Shown here: positions 21,856-31,306 of the stretch, in pieces
Layout of the letters: each line of letters starts with the position of its first letter
Position numbering within the stretch: the first letter of the stretch is position 1
Virus record (IMG/VR): IMGVR_UViG_3300008121_000093
Location: 1 to 32,381 of that record
From: a virus
Direction: 5' to 3' (one strand)
DNA length: 32,381 nt
Position numbers and translations under genes: made by a program
Notes under the pieces: model-generated
The model's input: the letters and a program-made list of their open reading frames with translations, nothing else
Told to the model about the DNA's origin: nothing
Databases searched by the model: none

Positions 21856-24800
21856 TATCCAATTAATTTAACAGCTTTATTATAATTAGATTTAACATTT
21901 TTAAACTCGGCTGTAGATGGTTCTGCAGACTTATCTCCTTTTACCCACTCTCTATAATACGTTCGAACCCAAGTGTCAACATCTGTTACATTTGTTCCTT
22001 TAGTAATATATGTAGTAGTACCTCCTATATAAATTCCTCTTTTTTCAACATTACCCACAACAAAATCTGCTCCAATCTCTGGAGTAGCGAATGCTGCAAA
22101 TCCTCTTAATTTATTAGTCTTATTTTCTTCTATATAAACACTTCCTATTATAGAAGAATCATATTTAGCAGCCCACCTAGCACTATCTGTTTGCACCCCA
22201 TAAAAATTATTATTAAATCCTTTTAAATTATCTCCGCTTCCTTGTTCAGAAATAGATTTAGCCATAACCGCTATAGCTACATTTTTATTAAGACCTTTTT
22301 GAACTAGAGTTTTTAAATATGAAGCTAATGTAGTTTGAGGAATTGTAGTTCTTTGGTAAGCAACAATTGGTTTTTCAGGATAGTAATTTTTAACTCCATC
22401 AACTATTGTTACTTTTCCACCTTTACCTGTTGTAATATTAGGAGTAGCACCTGTAACTTTACTTCCTTTTAACGTAACATTAAATAAATCTCTTTCGGCA
22501 CCGTCTGGGTCTTCTAAAATAATTGTTTGTCCCTCTAATTTAGTTGTCCAACCATTATCATTAATTGTATGTCCTATACCTGTTAAAATATATCCTAATT
22601 TTCTACCAATACCTTCATCTGCATCAGTTTTATATCCTCTAGGAAGTAAATCTGGATGGATATTAAACATATGGCCTATAATTAGATTTGATATACCATC
22701 TATTTCTAATGATAGTTTTGTTGGGATAATTGCTTTGAATTTAATTGGATTTTTTGATAATGCTCTAAAAATTGCTATAAGATCTCTAAGAGCGCCTTCA
22801 TATTTAGGTGCTACATCTACATCAAAATCTGCTTCAAAATCAAATATCCAGCTTTTACCCATCCAACTAATAAATTCATATATAGGTAATAAATTAGTTA
22901 ATAAATTTTCTAACTGAACCCCAGTATCATTATCACTTTTATTAGTATTCATAGCACTCATTGTTGGTTTTAAACGGTCTTTTACACCTTGGTTAAAACC
23001 AACCATAGTATCGTTTTCTAAACCTAATTGACCACCCCCTTTTTGGGCTCCTATTGCTACAATAGAAGATTGCTCAGAAAATATTTGTGATTCTAATGAA
23101 TAGTTTCTTACAGTAGAAAATAAACCATTATATTTTCCGGTTGGTGTTCCATCTTCTGAGTAAAATGTAAATGCATTTTTATAAGCATCTGATTTGGTTT
23201 GAGTATCTACAAAGTTAATATCTATAATTCTAGCTATAGAATCGAGTGGATCAACGTGTATATCAAAATTGTTTACATTTCCTGTTGCAGAAGATATATC
23301 TGCTAGCATTTTCTTTAAAAAATCATACAGGTTAATAGTATTTTTTTCAGTTTTATCTCCTCCTTCTAATCCAGGATCTTTACTTATTTCTAATAAATAA
23401 CGTAAATTAACATATATGTTTCCTATTTGACCTAAACCTGCTTTACAAGCAGCATCTGGTGTGCCATTTTTATCTGCTACAGAAAATGGATTTAAATTAT
23501 CCATAAATGCAAGATCACTAGCAGCAGATTCTTGAGCATCTTTTACTTCTTTTATTTGTTTATCAGCTTCAATTTGAGCAATAGTTGCAGCTTTTTTTGT
23601 TTTAACTATATTTAAATCTGTTCCTTTTAAATTCTTTAAACTTAAAGAAATACCTTCTATTTCTGATTCTGTAAGAGCTGCATCTAAAAAATCATAAAAT
23701 TGTTCTTGTTTATAACTAGAACTCCCCCCTATAGATGCTGTTGGAACTATAACCCCATTCGAATCTAATACTTTATCAAATTTTACTGCTAATTCAAATT
23801 GTCTTTGTAATTCACGAGCAGCCGCGTCTTCATTAATACCCGCAACCTTACAAGCATTAAAATATTCTATAAAAGAGGCTTTAATAACATCTTCATCACT
23901 ATTAAATTTTATAACCTCAGGTATTATTGTATTGTTTATTACTATTTTAGCAGCATCCTCTGTTGGTTGTGAAGATCCATGAAAACTAATAAGTACACTC
24001 TCATTTTTATTGTTTTTAACCTGTGGTCCTGGGTCTCCGGAAACTATAGTTGCATCTGAGCCTGTAGGAGTAGTGCCTAAATCATCGGGTAATTTAAAAG
24101 CCCCCCAAATATCATTTTTAATTAAACACACTGTAGGATTTACAGATATTTGTAGAGGATGACATAAGCTTAGTAAATAAGGAGCTTCTGGTTTTTTTAG
24201 ATTCTCAGAAGACATTTTTCCTTCGTTTTGATAAGGTCTATCGCTTGTTGTTACACCAACAATTGGTTTATTTCCATCTTCTGCTACAATACCTACTGTT
24301 ACGTGGTTATTTATTAACTTACATAAAGATTCTAATGTAATGTATTTTTGACGATCACCATCACCAAAATCTTCGTCTTTTTCACCCTCCCCATGTAATT
24401 CAATATCCATGGTAAACATATTATATGTAACACCATCTTTATCAGTTACTTTATACTTAGCACTTGCATTTTCTGATTCAACAGAACACCACAGTTCATA
24501 TATTAACCCTGAAATAAAGTTTCTAGAGTAGAATTTTTTTAATTTATCCGGTGTTGGAACAAATGCTGAGTCTTTTATTTTTAAATACCCACCAGCTTGT
24601 AATGATATTAATGATAAATTGGCTGCTTGGTAATTTATTTTTAATGATTCTATCATTTCACCGATGGAAATTAGAGTTGTTGAGCAATCATACCCTCCAT
24701 CTGGTCTTGCGGACCATTTATAGTTTTTTACTATACCTAAGAACCCACCATAATTTCCTTGTGCTGCTTCTTCTTTTTCAAACAATTGTTGAAAGACATT

Positions 24801-25352
24801 TTGATAATCTTTACCATTAAGATTACTATCAAATATATTAAATGGGGCTTCAGGAGTTGTTACTAAATTTCCGTCGTTATTAATATAAGCAGTCCAACCC
24901 CATTCTAATAATACAGAATAACCTGGTCTCATATAGAGTAATTCTAAATCTTCTAATTGAGTTATATCCCAACAATTAAAATTTATTGTTACTTCTCTCA
25001 ATGAACCATAAGCACCTTTTGATTTAACCTCAGCACCTGTAATACCAGGCATTGGTCTAACACCATATAAATGTGTTTTACCGCTTGGTGTTTGTAATGA
25101 ATATGCATTTTCAGGACCTTTACCAACACCACTTCTTAGTTTATCGTTGTATAAAGCACCCCCAGTTAAAATATAATTTTTAGCTAAGGCACCACCATCT
25201 TCTTTAACATCAACTGATGAAGACATTCTTAACCATGCCTTTGAACCATTATGGATTGCTATATCTGTTAAATTACGTCTAGAAAGGGCGTTTCCTCTTT
25301 TTAAGAGTTGGTTTTTAATGTGAGGTGGAAATGATTCTTTAAATATAGACAT
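21855..25352 (-). CDS. large baseplate hub-like protein with C-terminal glucosaminidase-like domain
   Basis: A 1165-aa structural protein. The N-terminal part includes YSLQTPSGKTHLYGVRPMPG, GAYGSLREVTINFNCWDITQ and LLYMRPGYSVLLEWGWTAY, which I recognise from tail/baseplate proteins of Bacteroidota phages. The last 150 residues resemble a lysozyme-like glucosaminidase: LNKNVAIAVMAKSISEQGSG with a candidate catalytic Glu1036, then FNNNFYGVQTDSARW (the NNxFGI motif) and FATPEIGADFV. It is likely the baseplate centre that digests peptidoglycan during injection, as T4 gp5 with gp27 do. Its stop overlaps the next gene and its start follows the gp53-like gene by 4 nt. Confidence 0.75.
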   Translation of the reverse strand: MSIFKESFPPHIKNQLLKRGNALSRRNLTDIAIHNGSKAWLRMSSSVDVKEDGGALAKNYILTGGALYNDKLRSGVGKGPENAYSLQTPSGKTHLYGVRPMPGITGAEVKSKGAYGSLREVTINFNCWDITQLEDLELLYMRPGYSVLLEWGWTAYINNDGNLVTTPEAPFNIFDSNLNGKDYQNVFQQLFEKEEAAQGNYGGFLGIVKNYKWSARPDGGYDCSTTLISIGEMIESLKINYQAANLSLISLQAGGYLKIKDSAFVPTPDKLKKFYSRNFISGLIYELWCSVESENASAKYKVTDKDGVTYNMFTMDIELHGEGEKDEDFGDGDRQKYITLESLCKLINNHVTVGIVAEDGNKPIVGVTTSDRPYQNEGKMSSENLKKPEAPYLLSLCHPLQISVNPTVCLIKNDIWGAFKLPDDLGTTPTGSDATIVSGDPGPQVKNNKNESVLISFHGSSQPTEDAAKIVINNTIIPEVIKFNSDEDVIKASFIEYFNACKVAGINEDAAARELQRQFELAVKFDKVLDSNGVIVPTASIGGSSSYKQEQFYDFLDAALTESEIEGISLSLKNLKGTDLNIVKTKKAATIAQIEADKQIKEVKDAQESAASDLAFMDNLNPFSVADKNGTPDAACKAGLGQIGNIYVNLRYLLEISKDPGLEGGDKTEKNTINLYDFLKKMLADISSATGNVNNFDIHVDPLDSIARIIDINFVDTQTKSDAYKNAFTFYSEDGTPTGKYNGLFSTVRNYSLESQIFSEQSSIVAIGAQKGGGQLGLENDTMVGFNQGVKDRLKPTMSAMNTNKSDNDTGVQLENLLTNLLPIYEFISWMGKSWIFDFEADFDVDVAPKYEGALRDLIAIFRALSKNPIKFKAIIPTKLSLEIDGISNLIIGHMFNIHPDLLPRGYKTDADEGIGRKLGYILTGIGHTINDNGWTTKLEGQTIILEDPDGAERDLFNVTLKGSKVTGATPNITTGKGGKVTIVDGVKNYYPEKPIVAYQRTTIPQTTLASYLKTLVQKGLNKNVAIAVMAKSISEQGSGDNLKGFNNNFYGVQTDSARWAAKYDSSIIGSVYIEENKTNKLRGFAAFATPEIGADFVVGNVEKRGIYIGGTTTYITKGTNVTDVDTWVRTYYREWVKGDKSAEPSTAEFKNVKSNYNKAVKLIG

Positions 25353-25356
25353 AACA

Positions 25357-25656
25357 TTATTTGTAATTTAAATCATTAAACAATTTTAAAACGGCTCCTA
25401 AATCTGTTGGTATTCTTAATTGAGTACCTGGTGTTAAGAACATAGATCCTTTGTTTATATTATTGTTTGCTGATGATATAATCCACCAGTATTCTGGGTT
25501 TTTGTAGTATGAATAGGCTAATAAATCTAATCTATCTCCTATTGTTGTAATAACATAGATATCATCCTCGGTTAAAGGAATATTTGGGTATCTCTTTAAC
25601 TTAAGGTATTTAGTACCTGTTGGAGTTTGTATAATATCTTTTGTTGTGTATCTCAT
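25357..25656 (-). CDS. 53: LysM-containing baseplate wedge protein (gp53-like)
   Basis: A 99-aa protein with a LysM-like core: DIYVITTIGDRLDLLAYSYY, NPEYWWIISSANN, then FLTPGTQLRIPTD. T4 gp53, a baseplate wedge component that links wedges together, and tail protein X-type proteins share this fold. It begins in the stop of the 772-aa gene (TAATG) and lies directly before the hub gene, the expected baseplate setting. The fold call is good; equivalence to gp53 rather than another LysM tail protein is inferred. Confidence 0.75.
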   Translation of the reverse strand: MRYTTKDIIQTPTGTKYLKLKRYPNIPLTEDDIYVITTIGDRLDLLAYSYYKNPEYWWIISSANNNINKGSMFLTPGTQLRIPTDLGAVLKLFNDLNYK

Positions 25657-27974
25657 TATCTAGCTTGTGATCCTGTTAAAAATCCTGTTCCACCAATTGG
25701 GTTATCTAAATAAGATAAAAATCCACCTTCTTTATATGTAGGTAATGTTTGTCCAATAATAGTAAAACTAAATTGTGCATTTATGTACATTGCTAATTTA
25801 TCAACAGTTCGAGTTTTTTCATAAGTTACTCCTGGTTTATTTGGTGTTGTTGGAACTGGTGTGTCTATATCCCAAGATGAAGTATCAGGTATATCAAATG
25901 AAACTGATGTTAATATTCCTGGTTCTTCTATTAGATAACTTCCTAATGTTACCTTTGTAATAATTCCTCCTAATCGATTATTACCATCATATATTCCCGC
26001 TCCAGCAGATTGTAATTCACTTAGTCCTCTATGTTTTTCAAGTAAATGAATTCTATTAAAACATGGGATTTGTATGTTAAAACTTACATCTCTTTTATGC
26101 TCAGTGAAGGTATAAAAGCTTTCTGACCTCCCCACATATTTTACGGGATTCCATGTAGAGTTTGAATTATATTTAAAACCAGATATATATGCTGAAAATA
26201 CTACAGTTTTATCATTTGCTGCTGAAAATGGGTTTATTGTTGTAAACCTTACTAACATTATGTCTCGATCAATTCTATCAAAATGTGGGGTTGTTTTTTT
26301 TCTATTAAAATAAAAACCCTTTTTATTTGCTCTATTTACAGATACCTCTTCTTCTTGAAGTGTCTCAGTATCGAGTGTTGATACCATTTCACCATTTTTG
26401 TAGGATGTTTCTAATCCACCTTCCATTTTAGAAACATCTACAATAGATGCTTTGACTGTTTTTGATTTTCCGGGTTTACCACTTCTAACAACTATTTCGT
26501 CTAATTCATGTATTTCTTTATCCCAATCAGATAATTGAGCATCAGCTTCTGCCTGAGTTTTACCTGTATAAGTTTTAGTCGTAGGAACGTAATCACTGGT
26601 TTGTCCTACACTAACACTTCCTAATGTATCATCTTGGATTTGAATTTTTCTATATCCGCCTATATACTCTGTGTTTTCTTTTGTGTAGCCGTTTTTTAAT
26701 ACAAAAAATTTATCAAAAGAAGGAGTTGTTTGTGGGTTTATTGCAGGAATAGAATCTACCCCCTCAACTACAAAAATCTTTCCATTCCCAATATCACTTT
26801 GTAACTTGCTTGTTGAAACATCCGCACTGTAGAAAAAATCATTTCCTTGTCTTTTTCTACCCAAAGCATTGAATTGATCAGTTTCTTCAATTTTATTTAA
26901 TGGGAATTGGGGTGATAATGGAGATGAAATAGATCCAGTAATATAATTACCACTAGCATCAGCAAATCCACTTTCTTCTTTTAATGGGTTAACAGATAAA
27001 CTTCCACTTACAGTTTTTAACTTAGATTTAAAAAGAGAATCATTTATTTTTATCTTATCTTCAGTAAAAACATATCTATTTATAATAGTTCTTCCTATAC
27101 CATATACTGATTTAGGACCACCATTATAACTATCAATAGTTAATGTTTTTGTATCTAATTTATTTCTTTTAAAATCAGTACGAGTGAATTTAGAACGAAC
27201 AAATTCAAATCCTTCTGTTTTTGCTCCTTCTCTTAAACTTTGATTTACAAGTCTATTAGCTCTTCTTCCTTGTCTATTAGCTTCTCTATTAGCTTGTCTT
27301 CCTGCTCTATTGTTTTGTATATTTTCTCTTCTTGCCTCTTGTAAGTTAAATTGTTGGCTAATATCCCCTTCGTTATCTCCTAAATTGAATTTATTTGTTA
27401 AGGCAACTAATCTATTGCTACCTCCGCTAGGATTAAGAGAACTTCCGATAAAGGATGCAATACCACCAGCAACATTAAATTCTTCTTTATTATTTTCAGT
27501 AACTACATTAATATATTTAGTACTTTCATCCATTACTGGTAAAAGACCATGTCTCATTAAATGACCACCGAATGCATTAAGAGGAACTTGGGCCAATGTG
27601 TTAATACCCAAATTATATAAACGAGTTGAACCAATATTACCTAATAAACCACTAAGTCCTTTTTTAGTTTCAAGTTTTGGATTAGATAATTGCAATCCAA
27701 CTTGTTTAGCTAAAAATAAAGGTCCTTTAGGAAAGTCTTTAAGAAATTTACCTATACGAATTGTATCAACTACTGATGCATTTAAAGCTCCTATAGCTCC
27801 TCCTCTAATTAAACCATCATCAAACTTAGTAAGTCTGAATTTAGTGAAGGGTTTATCAATATCTTTTAATTCGGTTTTTATATAAGGTTGCCCACTGTTA
27901 CCCCCATCTGAAGTATCATTACCGTACTTCAAACTACGTAGTTTGGTAGCATTTAATTGTGTGATTATAGGCAT
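25656..27974 (-). CDS. 772-aa tail/baseplate structural protein
   Basis: A 772-aa protein with no enzyme motif. It has a low-complexity Arg/Asn/Gln/Ala stretch at about residues 215-245 (NRAGRQANREANRQGRRANR), probably a long charged helix. The C-terminal 230 residues are beta-rich and well ordered (FSAYISGFKYNSNSTWNPVK, RDVSFNIQIPCFNRIHLLEK, GGIITKVTLGSYLIEEPG). It lies between tape measure and baseplate genes, so it is probably a tail-tube-end or baseplate component comparable in place to T4 gp48/gp54. The exact counterpart cannot be named. Confidence 0.7.
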   Translation of the reverse strand: MPIITQLNATKLRSLKYGNDTSDGGNSGQPYIKTELKDIDKPFTKFRLTKFDDGLIRGGAIGALNASVVDTIRIGKFLKDFPKGPLFLAKQVGLQLSNPKLETKKGLSGLLGNIGSTRLYNLGINTLAQVPLNAFGGHLMRHGLLPVMDESTKYINVVTENNKEEFNVAGGIASFIGSSLNPSGGSNRLVALTNKFNLGDNEGDISQQFNLQEARRENIQNNRAGRQANREANRQGRRANRLVNQSLREGAKTEGFEFVRSKFTRTDFKRNKLDTKTLTIDSYNGGPKSVYGIGRTIINRYVFTEDKIKINDSLFKSKLKTVSGSLSVNPLKEESGFADASGNYITGSISSPLSPQFPLNKIEETDQFNALGRKRQGNDFFYSADVSTSKLQSDIGNGKIFVVEGVDSIPAINPQTTPSFDKFFVLKNGYTKENTEYIGGYRKIQIQDDTLGSVSVGQTSDYVPTTKTYTGKTQAEADAQLSDWDKEIHELDEIVVRSGKPGKSKTVKASIVDVSKMEGGLETSYKNGEMVSTLDTETLQEEEVSVNRANKKGFYFNRKKTTPHFDRIDRDIMLVRFTTINPFSAANDKTVVFSAYISGFKYNSNSTWNPVKYVGRSESFYTFTEHKRDVSFNIQIPCFNRIHLLEKHRGLSELQSAGAGIYDGNNRLGGIITKVTLGSYLIEEPGILTSVSFDIPDTSSWDIDTPVPTTPNKPGVTYEKTRTVDKLAMYINAQFSFTIIGQTLPTYKEGGFLSYLDNPIGGTGFLTGSQAR

Positions 27975-27989
27975 TCCTTGATTTGTTTA

Positions 27990-28286
27990 TTAATAACGAC
28001 CGTCAGTTGGACCTAAATCGCTATATTTACGACCTGATTTTGATTTGTACTGTGTTGCACGTGGGTTACGAGGTGCTTTAGGATCTAATTCATCTAATGT
28101 AGATTCTGGTCTAACTTTAGAAGAACCATTAAAGTCAACTAATTTAACTTTAGGATCTGTGTGAACTGAGTATTGGTTGTGTAATTTGTCAGTTGCAGTA
28201 CCAGCAAAATATCCAAACTTATTAGCTGCTAATCCATTAGCGGTTAAACCTAATTTGCTTTTGTCTTTTTGATTAATGATTGCCAT
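27990..28286 (-). CDS. 98-aa protein of unknown function in the tail module
   Basis: A 98-aa basic protein, low in hydrophobic residues and rich in Lys, Asp, Gly and Pro, so probably extended or partly disordered: ANKFGYFAGTATDKLHNQYS in the first half, DPKAPRNPRATQYKSKSGRK near the end. It follows the tape measure gene and precedes the 772-aa protein. A promoter-like motif lies 25 nt upstream of its start, so it may be made in quantity. Function unknown. Confidence 0.65.
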   Translation of the reverse strand: MAIINQKDKSKLGLTANGLAANKFGYFAGTATDKLHNQYSVHTDPKVKLVDFNGSSKVRPESTLDELDPKAPRNPRATQYKSKSGRKYSDLGPTDGRY

Positions 28287-28310
28287 TTTATTTAATTTAA
28301 AATTGTCTAT

Positions 28311-28320
28311 GTATAAATAT
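28311..28320 (-). promoter_or_regulatory. promoter-like motif after the tape measure gene
   Basis: ATATTTATAC on the minus strand, 25 nt before the 98-aa gene start and 5 nt after the tape measure stop. It is one of five copies of the (T)ATATTTATA core found in gaps between genes in this window. Confidence 0.4.
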
Positions 28321-28324
28321 TAAA

Positions 28325-30985
28325 TTAGGCCGTTTTGTAACGTCCGTTCATATTTTGTGTTGTACCTACTTTCACACTATCCATCATCACTATACCTTCT
28401 TTATTGATTAACTGACCAATAGCGGCTCTAACTTCGTTAAGGGCGGATACTACTGGTGATAAATCAATAGATACTCCACCACCTCCACCACTTTCACCAC
28501 TCATTAAATCTGTACCTACTTTGATTTTACCATCAGCACCATACATTGCTTTGTCATTTGGATCTAATTGTACAGAACCAAATTCTCCAGTCATTACTGG
28601 ACCTTTGCTTGGATCAACTATACCATCTTTCATAGCCATGTATGTACCTAAAGCAGCCATTACGGCTGCTATCCCTGCAATAATAGCTACAGTCCCTACA
28701 CCAAAAGTAGCAGCAGATGCTGTTGTTACGGCTGCGGCTGCTGTAGTACCAGCTATTGCTGATTCAGTACTTTTTAATCCTATCAATCCTGGTAATATTG
28801 CTAGTTCTCTTGTTTTAGATATTAATCCCATTTTAGAAAGTAAAGCTTTGCCTCTTTCAATAATCATTTCTTTAAGAGTCCAACCATATGCTGCTATTTT
28901 AGTAAGATATGATTCTTTTTCTACTAATGATGCTGTTCGTTTTATACTTAAACCATAAGCTTCAGCCGATGCTTTAGCCCATTCAATGCCTGCTCCAATT
29001 TGACCCACAGTATTACTAGATATTTTATATCCTAGTTCAGCCGCAGAAAATCCTACTCTTCTACCAACTGTTGCTGCTGTTAATCCTTCAGTAATTGCTA
29101 TTAGTTTTGCAATTCCATTTATAGCAGTCATTGTTCCATAAATTCCTAAAAATAACCCCCCAATATATTTAAGAGGAGTAGCCATATAGTTAATTATATT
29201 TAAAGCTCCACTTAATAAATCTAAGAAGGAACCTAAAGGACCTGCTAACAAATCGCCTACAATTCTTTGTAGTTTTTCCATAGCAGCATTAAATTTATCT
29301 TGAACGTTTTGTCTTTCAAGTGCTTGTGCTGCTTCTTCTTCATTTATTTGAGCTAAAGATTTACCAGATTTAACTGCTTCTTCTCTTTTTCTTAATTGTT
29401 CAGCTAATTTATCAGATGTAGTTCCTAAAGATTGAGCATAAGCATTTTGTGCTAACACATTCATTTTAGAGAACTTAACAGCAGTCATACCTTGGTTTGC
29501 TAATTCATTAGCAACACCCGCCATATCACCTTGTAAAGCTAATGCTCTAGCTCTTTCTAAATTTAAAGCTTGACCAGTTAATAGTTCAGCTTTTAATTCA
29601 TTTTCAATTGATGATTCAAAATTTAGTAAAGATTCTGCTTGTGACTTGGTGTCTTCTAATGTAGTACCTAAGGCTTTCATAGCTACTACAGCTCTAGCTA
29701 TACGTTCAGGATTATACCCTAAATTAGCAGCTAATTGACCTGATACTTTAACAGCTTCAGCTAATGTTGATCTAAAATCAATACCAACTTTAAGTTGATT
29801 TCTTGCTGTTGCTAAACCTCTAACAAATGATCTGTAGGTTTCTTCAGATGATTTACCAGACAATGCAGCATATCTTTGAACTTGAGCTGCTTCATCTGCT
29901 TGTAAACCAACTTGTTTAGTTAATTTAATCTGAGTTTCAAGTTGGTCTGCTGTAAATTCATAAGCAAATCCAGTTGCTTTTACTAATTCACCAAATGCTT
30001 GAGTTAAACTAGCAGTATTTACATTTAGATTTTTTGATGAATTTTCAATATCCACCATCTTTTCTCTAAATGCATCTGCTCTTTGGGTTCCATATCCTAA
30101 TTGCTTTCCTAATTCAACTGCTTGTGCGTTTGCGTTTAAAGCAGCTTTAAAGAAGAAATTAGCAATTTTCAACAATATAGTTAATTGTGTAACAGGATCT
30201 TTTAAGGCTTGTCCTATGCCAGAAACTGTTCCTCTTATTCCGGTCATTAACACATCCCATTTAGATCCGGTTTTAGCAGTATCTCTCATATCTTCTTTTA
30301 GATTTTCAAAGAAGGTACTACTAATACCTAATTTACCTAAAGCACCAACTATACCATCAACAATTTTTCCAGATATGCCTAATTTTTTAATAATTTCCTC
30401 TTCATCTTTTAATCTTTTTAAATTTAAGTCTTGAGCTCTAACTAAATAATTATTATTTTTATCTAAAAATTTTCCTTCTTTATCAAATAAACCTAATAAT
30501 TCTCTATATTGAGATATTTCTTCTAATTTTGATTTATTTTTACTATCAATTGCTTTTTGTTCTTCAGCGTCTAAGGTTTTTCCTTTATATTTTTGATCTA
30601 AAAAAGTTTTACTTTTAGCTAATCTATCAATCTCTATTTGAAGTTTTTTTCCATTGCTTATTAAATCTTGTTTAGATAATCTACTAATATCTTGAGAATC
30701 ATATTTTAATTTATCAGCTAAACCACTGATTTTTCTAAAACTTGAATTAATATCTTTAGAAGTAACATTAGTTCTAGATAGATCTCGTACAACATTTTTT
30801 AATTGGTCCGCAAGATCTGTAAACTCATTATTCATTTCAGCAAAATGGCGCTGAGCATTAATTAATTCTCTATTAAACTCCGTTGTACTTGCTTTAACCT
30901 CATCCATTCGCTTTCTAAGTTCAATAGCGTTTAGACCTGAGTCTTTTAAGTACTGTTCAATTTGTTTTAATAATTTCTCATCCAT
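28325..30985 (-). CDS. tail tape measure protein
   Basis: An 886-aa protein with the typical tape measure build. Residues 1-215 are long charged coiled coils (for example LLKQIEQYLKDSGLNAIELR and IEIDRLAKSKTFLDQKYKGK). A conserved-looking alanine-rich middle follows (TASLTQAFGELVKATGFAYE, AAQVQRYAALSGKSSEETYR). Hydrophobic segments lie near 590-640 (GALNIINYMATPLKYIGGLF) and near 755-800 (GVGTVAIIAGIAAVMAALGT). These could insert in the host membrane during DNA entry. It follows the gp26-like/frameshift gene pair, the classical place for a tape measure gene. Length in related phages sets tail length. Confidence 0.88.
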   Translation of the reverse strand: MDEKLLKQIEQYLKDSGLNAIELRKRMDEVKASTTEFNRELINAQRHFAEMNNEFTDLADQLKNVVRDLSRTNVTSKDINSSFRKISGLADKLKYDSQDISRLSKQDLISNGKKLQIEIDRLAKSKTFLDQKYKGKTLDAEEQKAIDSKNKSKLEEISQYRELLGLFDKEGKFLDKNNNYLVRAQDLNLKRLKDEEEIIKKLGISGKIVDGIVGALGKLGISSTFFENLKEDMRDTAKTGSKWDVLMTGIRGTVSGIGQALKDPVTQLTILLKIANFFFKAALNANAQAVELGKQLGYGTQRADAFREKMVDIENSSKNLNVNTASLTQAFGELVKATGFAYEFTADQLETQIKLTKQVGLQADEAAQVQRYAALSGKSSEETYRSFVRGLATARNQLKVGIDFRSTLAEAVKVSGQLAANLGYNPERIARAVVAMKALGTTLEDTKSQAESLLNFESSIENELKAELLTGQALNLERARALALQGDMAGVANELANQGMTAVKFSKMNVLAQNAYAQSLGTTSDKLAEQLRKREEAVKSGKSLAQINEEEAAQALERQNVQDKFNAAMEKLQRIVGDLLAGPLGSFLDLLSGALNIINYMATPLKYIGGLFLGIYGTMTAINGIAKLIAITEGLTAATVGRRVGFSAAELGYKISSNTVGQIGAGIEWAKASAEAYGLSIKRTASLVEKESYLTKIAAYGWTLKEMIIERGKALLSKMGLISKTRELAILPGLIGLKSTESAIAGTTAAAAVTTASAATFGVGTVAIIAGIAAVMAALGTYMAMKDGIVDPSKGPVMTGEFGSVQLDPNDKAMYGADGKIKVGTDLMSGESGGGGGVSIDLSPVVSALNEVRAAIGQLINKEGIVMMDSVKVGTTQNMNGRYKTA

Positions 30986-31014
30986 GAGTAAACAATAATA
31001 GGTAATAATTACTC

Positions 31015-31025
31015 GTATAAATATA
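31015..31025 (-). promoter_or_regulatory. promoter-like motif before the tape measure gene
   Basis: TATATTTATAC on the minus strand, 29 nt before the tape measure start and directly after the T-run of the terminator at 31029-31049. Terminator followed by this motif also occurs at 32061-32104. Confidence 0.45.
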
Positions 31026-31049
31026 AAAAGCGCCTATTTCTTAGGCGCT
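31025..31049 (-). terminator. intrinsic terminator after the tail chaperone frameshift frame
   Basis: The minus strand reads AGCGCCTA, loop AGAAA, TAGGCGCT, followed by TTTTATATTT. The 8-bp stem is perfect and contains the stop codon (TAG, 31036-31034) of the frameshifted reading frame. That the hairpin is placed on this stop rather than on the gp26-like stop at 31287 supports the frame being a true gene end. Confidence 0.85.
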
Positions 31050-31306
31050 CTTGTTGAATATGTGGGTTGTGATACGTTTGGTGTTAATGGTTTAGATGAT
31101 GTTTTTGTTTTATTTTCAAGTTGTTGGTTTTGTTTTTCCATCGCTTCATTTTCATCATCATAAAACTTTTTCATTTTATGGAATGTAAATCGACGCAACC
31201 ATATTGGCATATTGTATACTGTATTCCAATCATATCCACCTTTTCCGTGAAATACTATTTCGTGGATTTGGTCAAATATTATAGGTCTATCTTCCTGAGT
31301 CAGGCC
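31034..31306 (-). CDS. frameshift-encoded C-terminal extension of the gp26-like protein (gp51/tail-chaperone type)
   Basis: A 90-codon frame with no ATG at its 5' end; a TAG at 31324-31322 closes it just upstream. It begins GLTQEDRPIIFDQIHEIVFH, continues with YDWNTVYNMPIWLRRFTFHK, and ends in a polar tail (LENKTKTSSKPLTP). The gene at 31287-32039 enters it by a +1 (or -2) shift at a run of seven T (31313-31307), giving a fused protein of about 334 aa. Frameshifted tail assembly chaperones just before the tape measure gene are conserved in tailed phages; T4 has separate genes 26 and 51 here. The shift itself is inferred; a sequencing error in the T-run is the alternative. Confidence 0.65.
   Translation of the reverse strand, partial: GLTQEDRPIIFDQIHEIVFHGKGGYDWNTVYNMPIWLRRFTFHKMKKFYDDENEAMEKQNQQLENKTKTSSKPLTPNVSQPTYSTRAPKK

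Noticed and set aside
26000-27400. Arg/Asn/Gln-rich repeat-like stretch in the 772-aa protein (coding near 27240-27330), considered as a DNA repeat or nuclear-type motif.
   Set aside because: It is a low-complexity charged helix within one protein; the DNA copies are imperfect and short.
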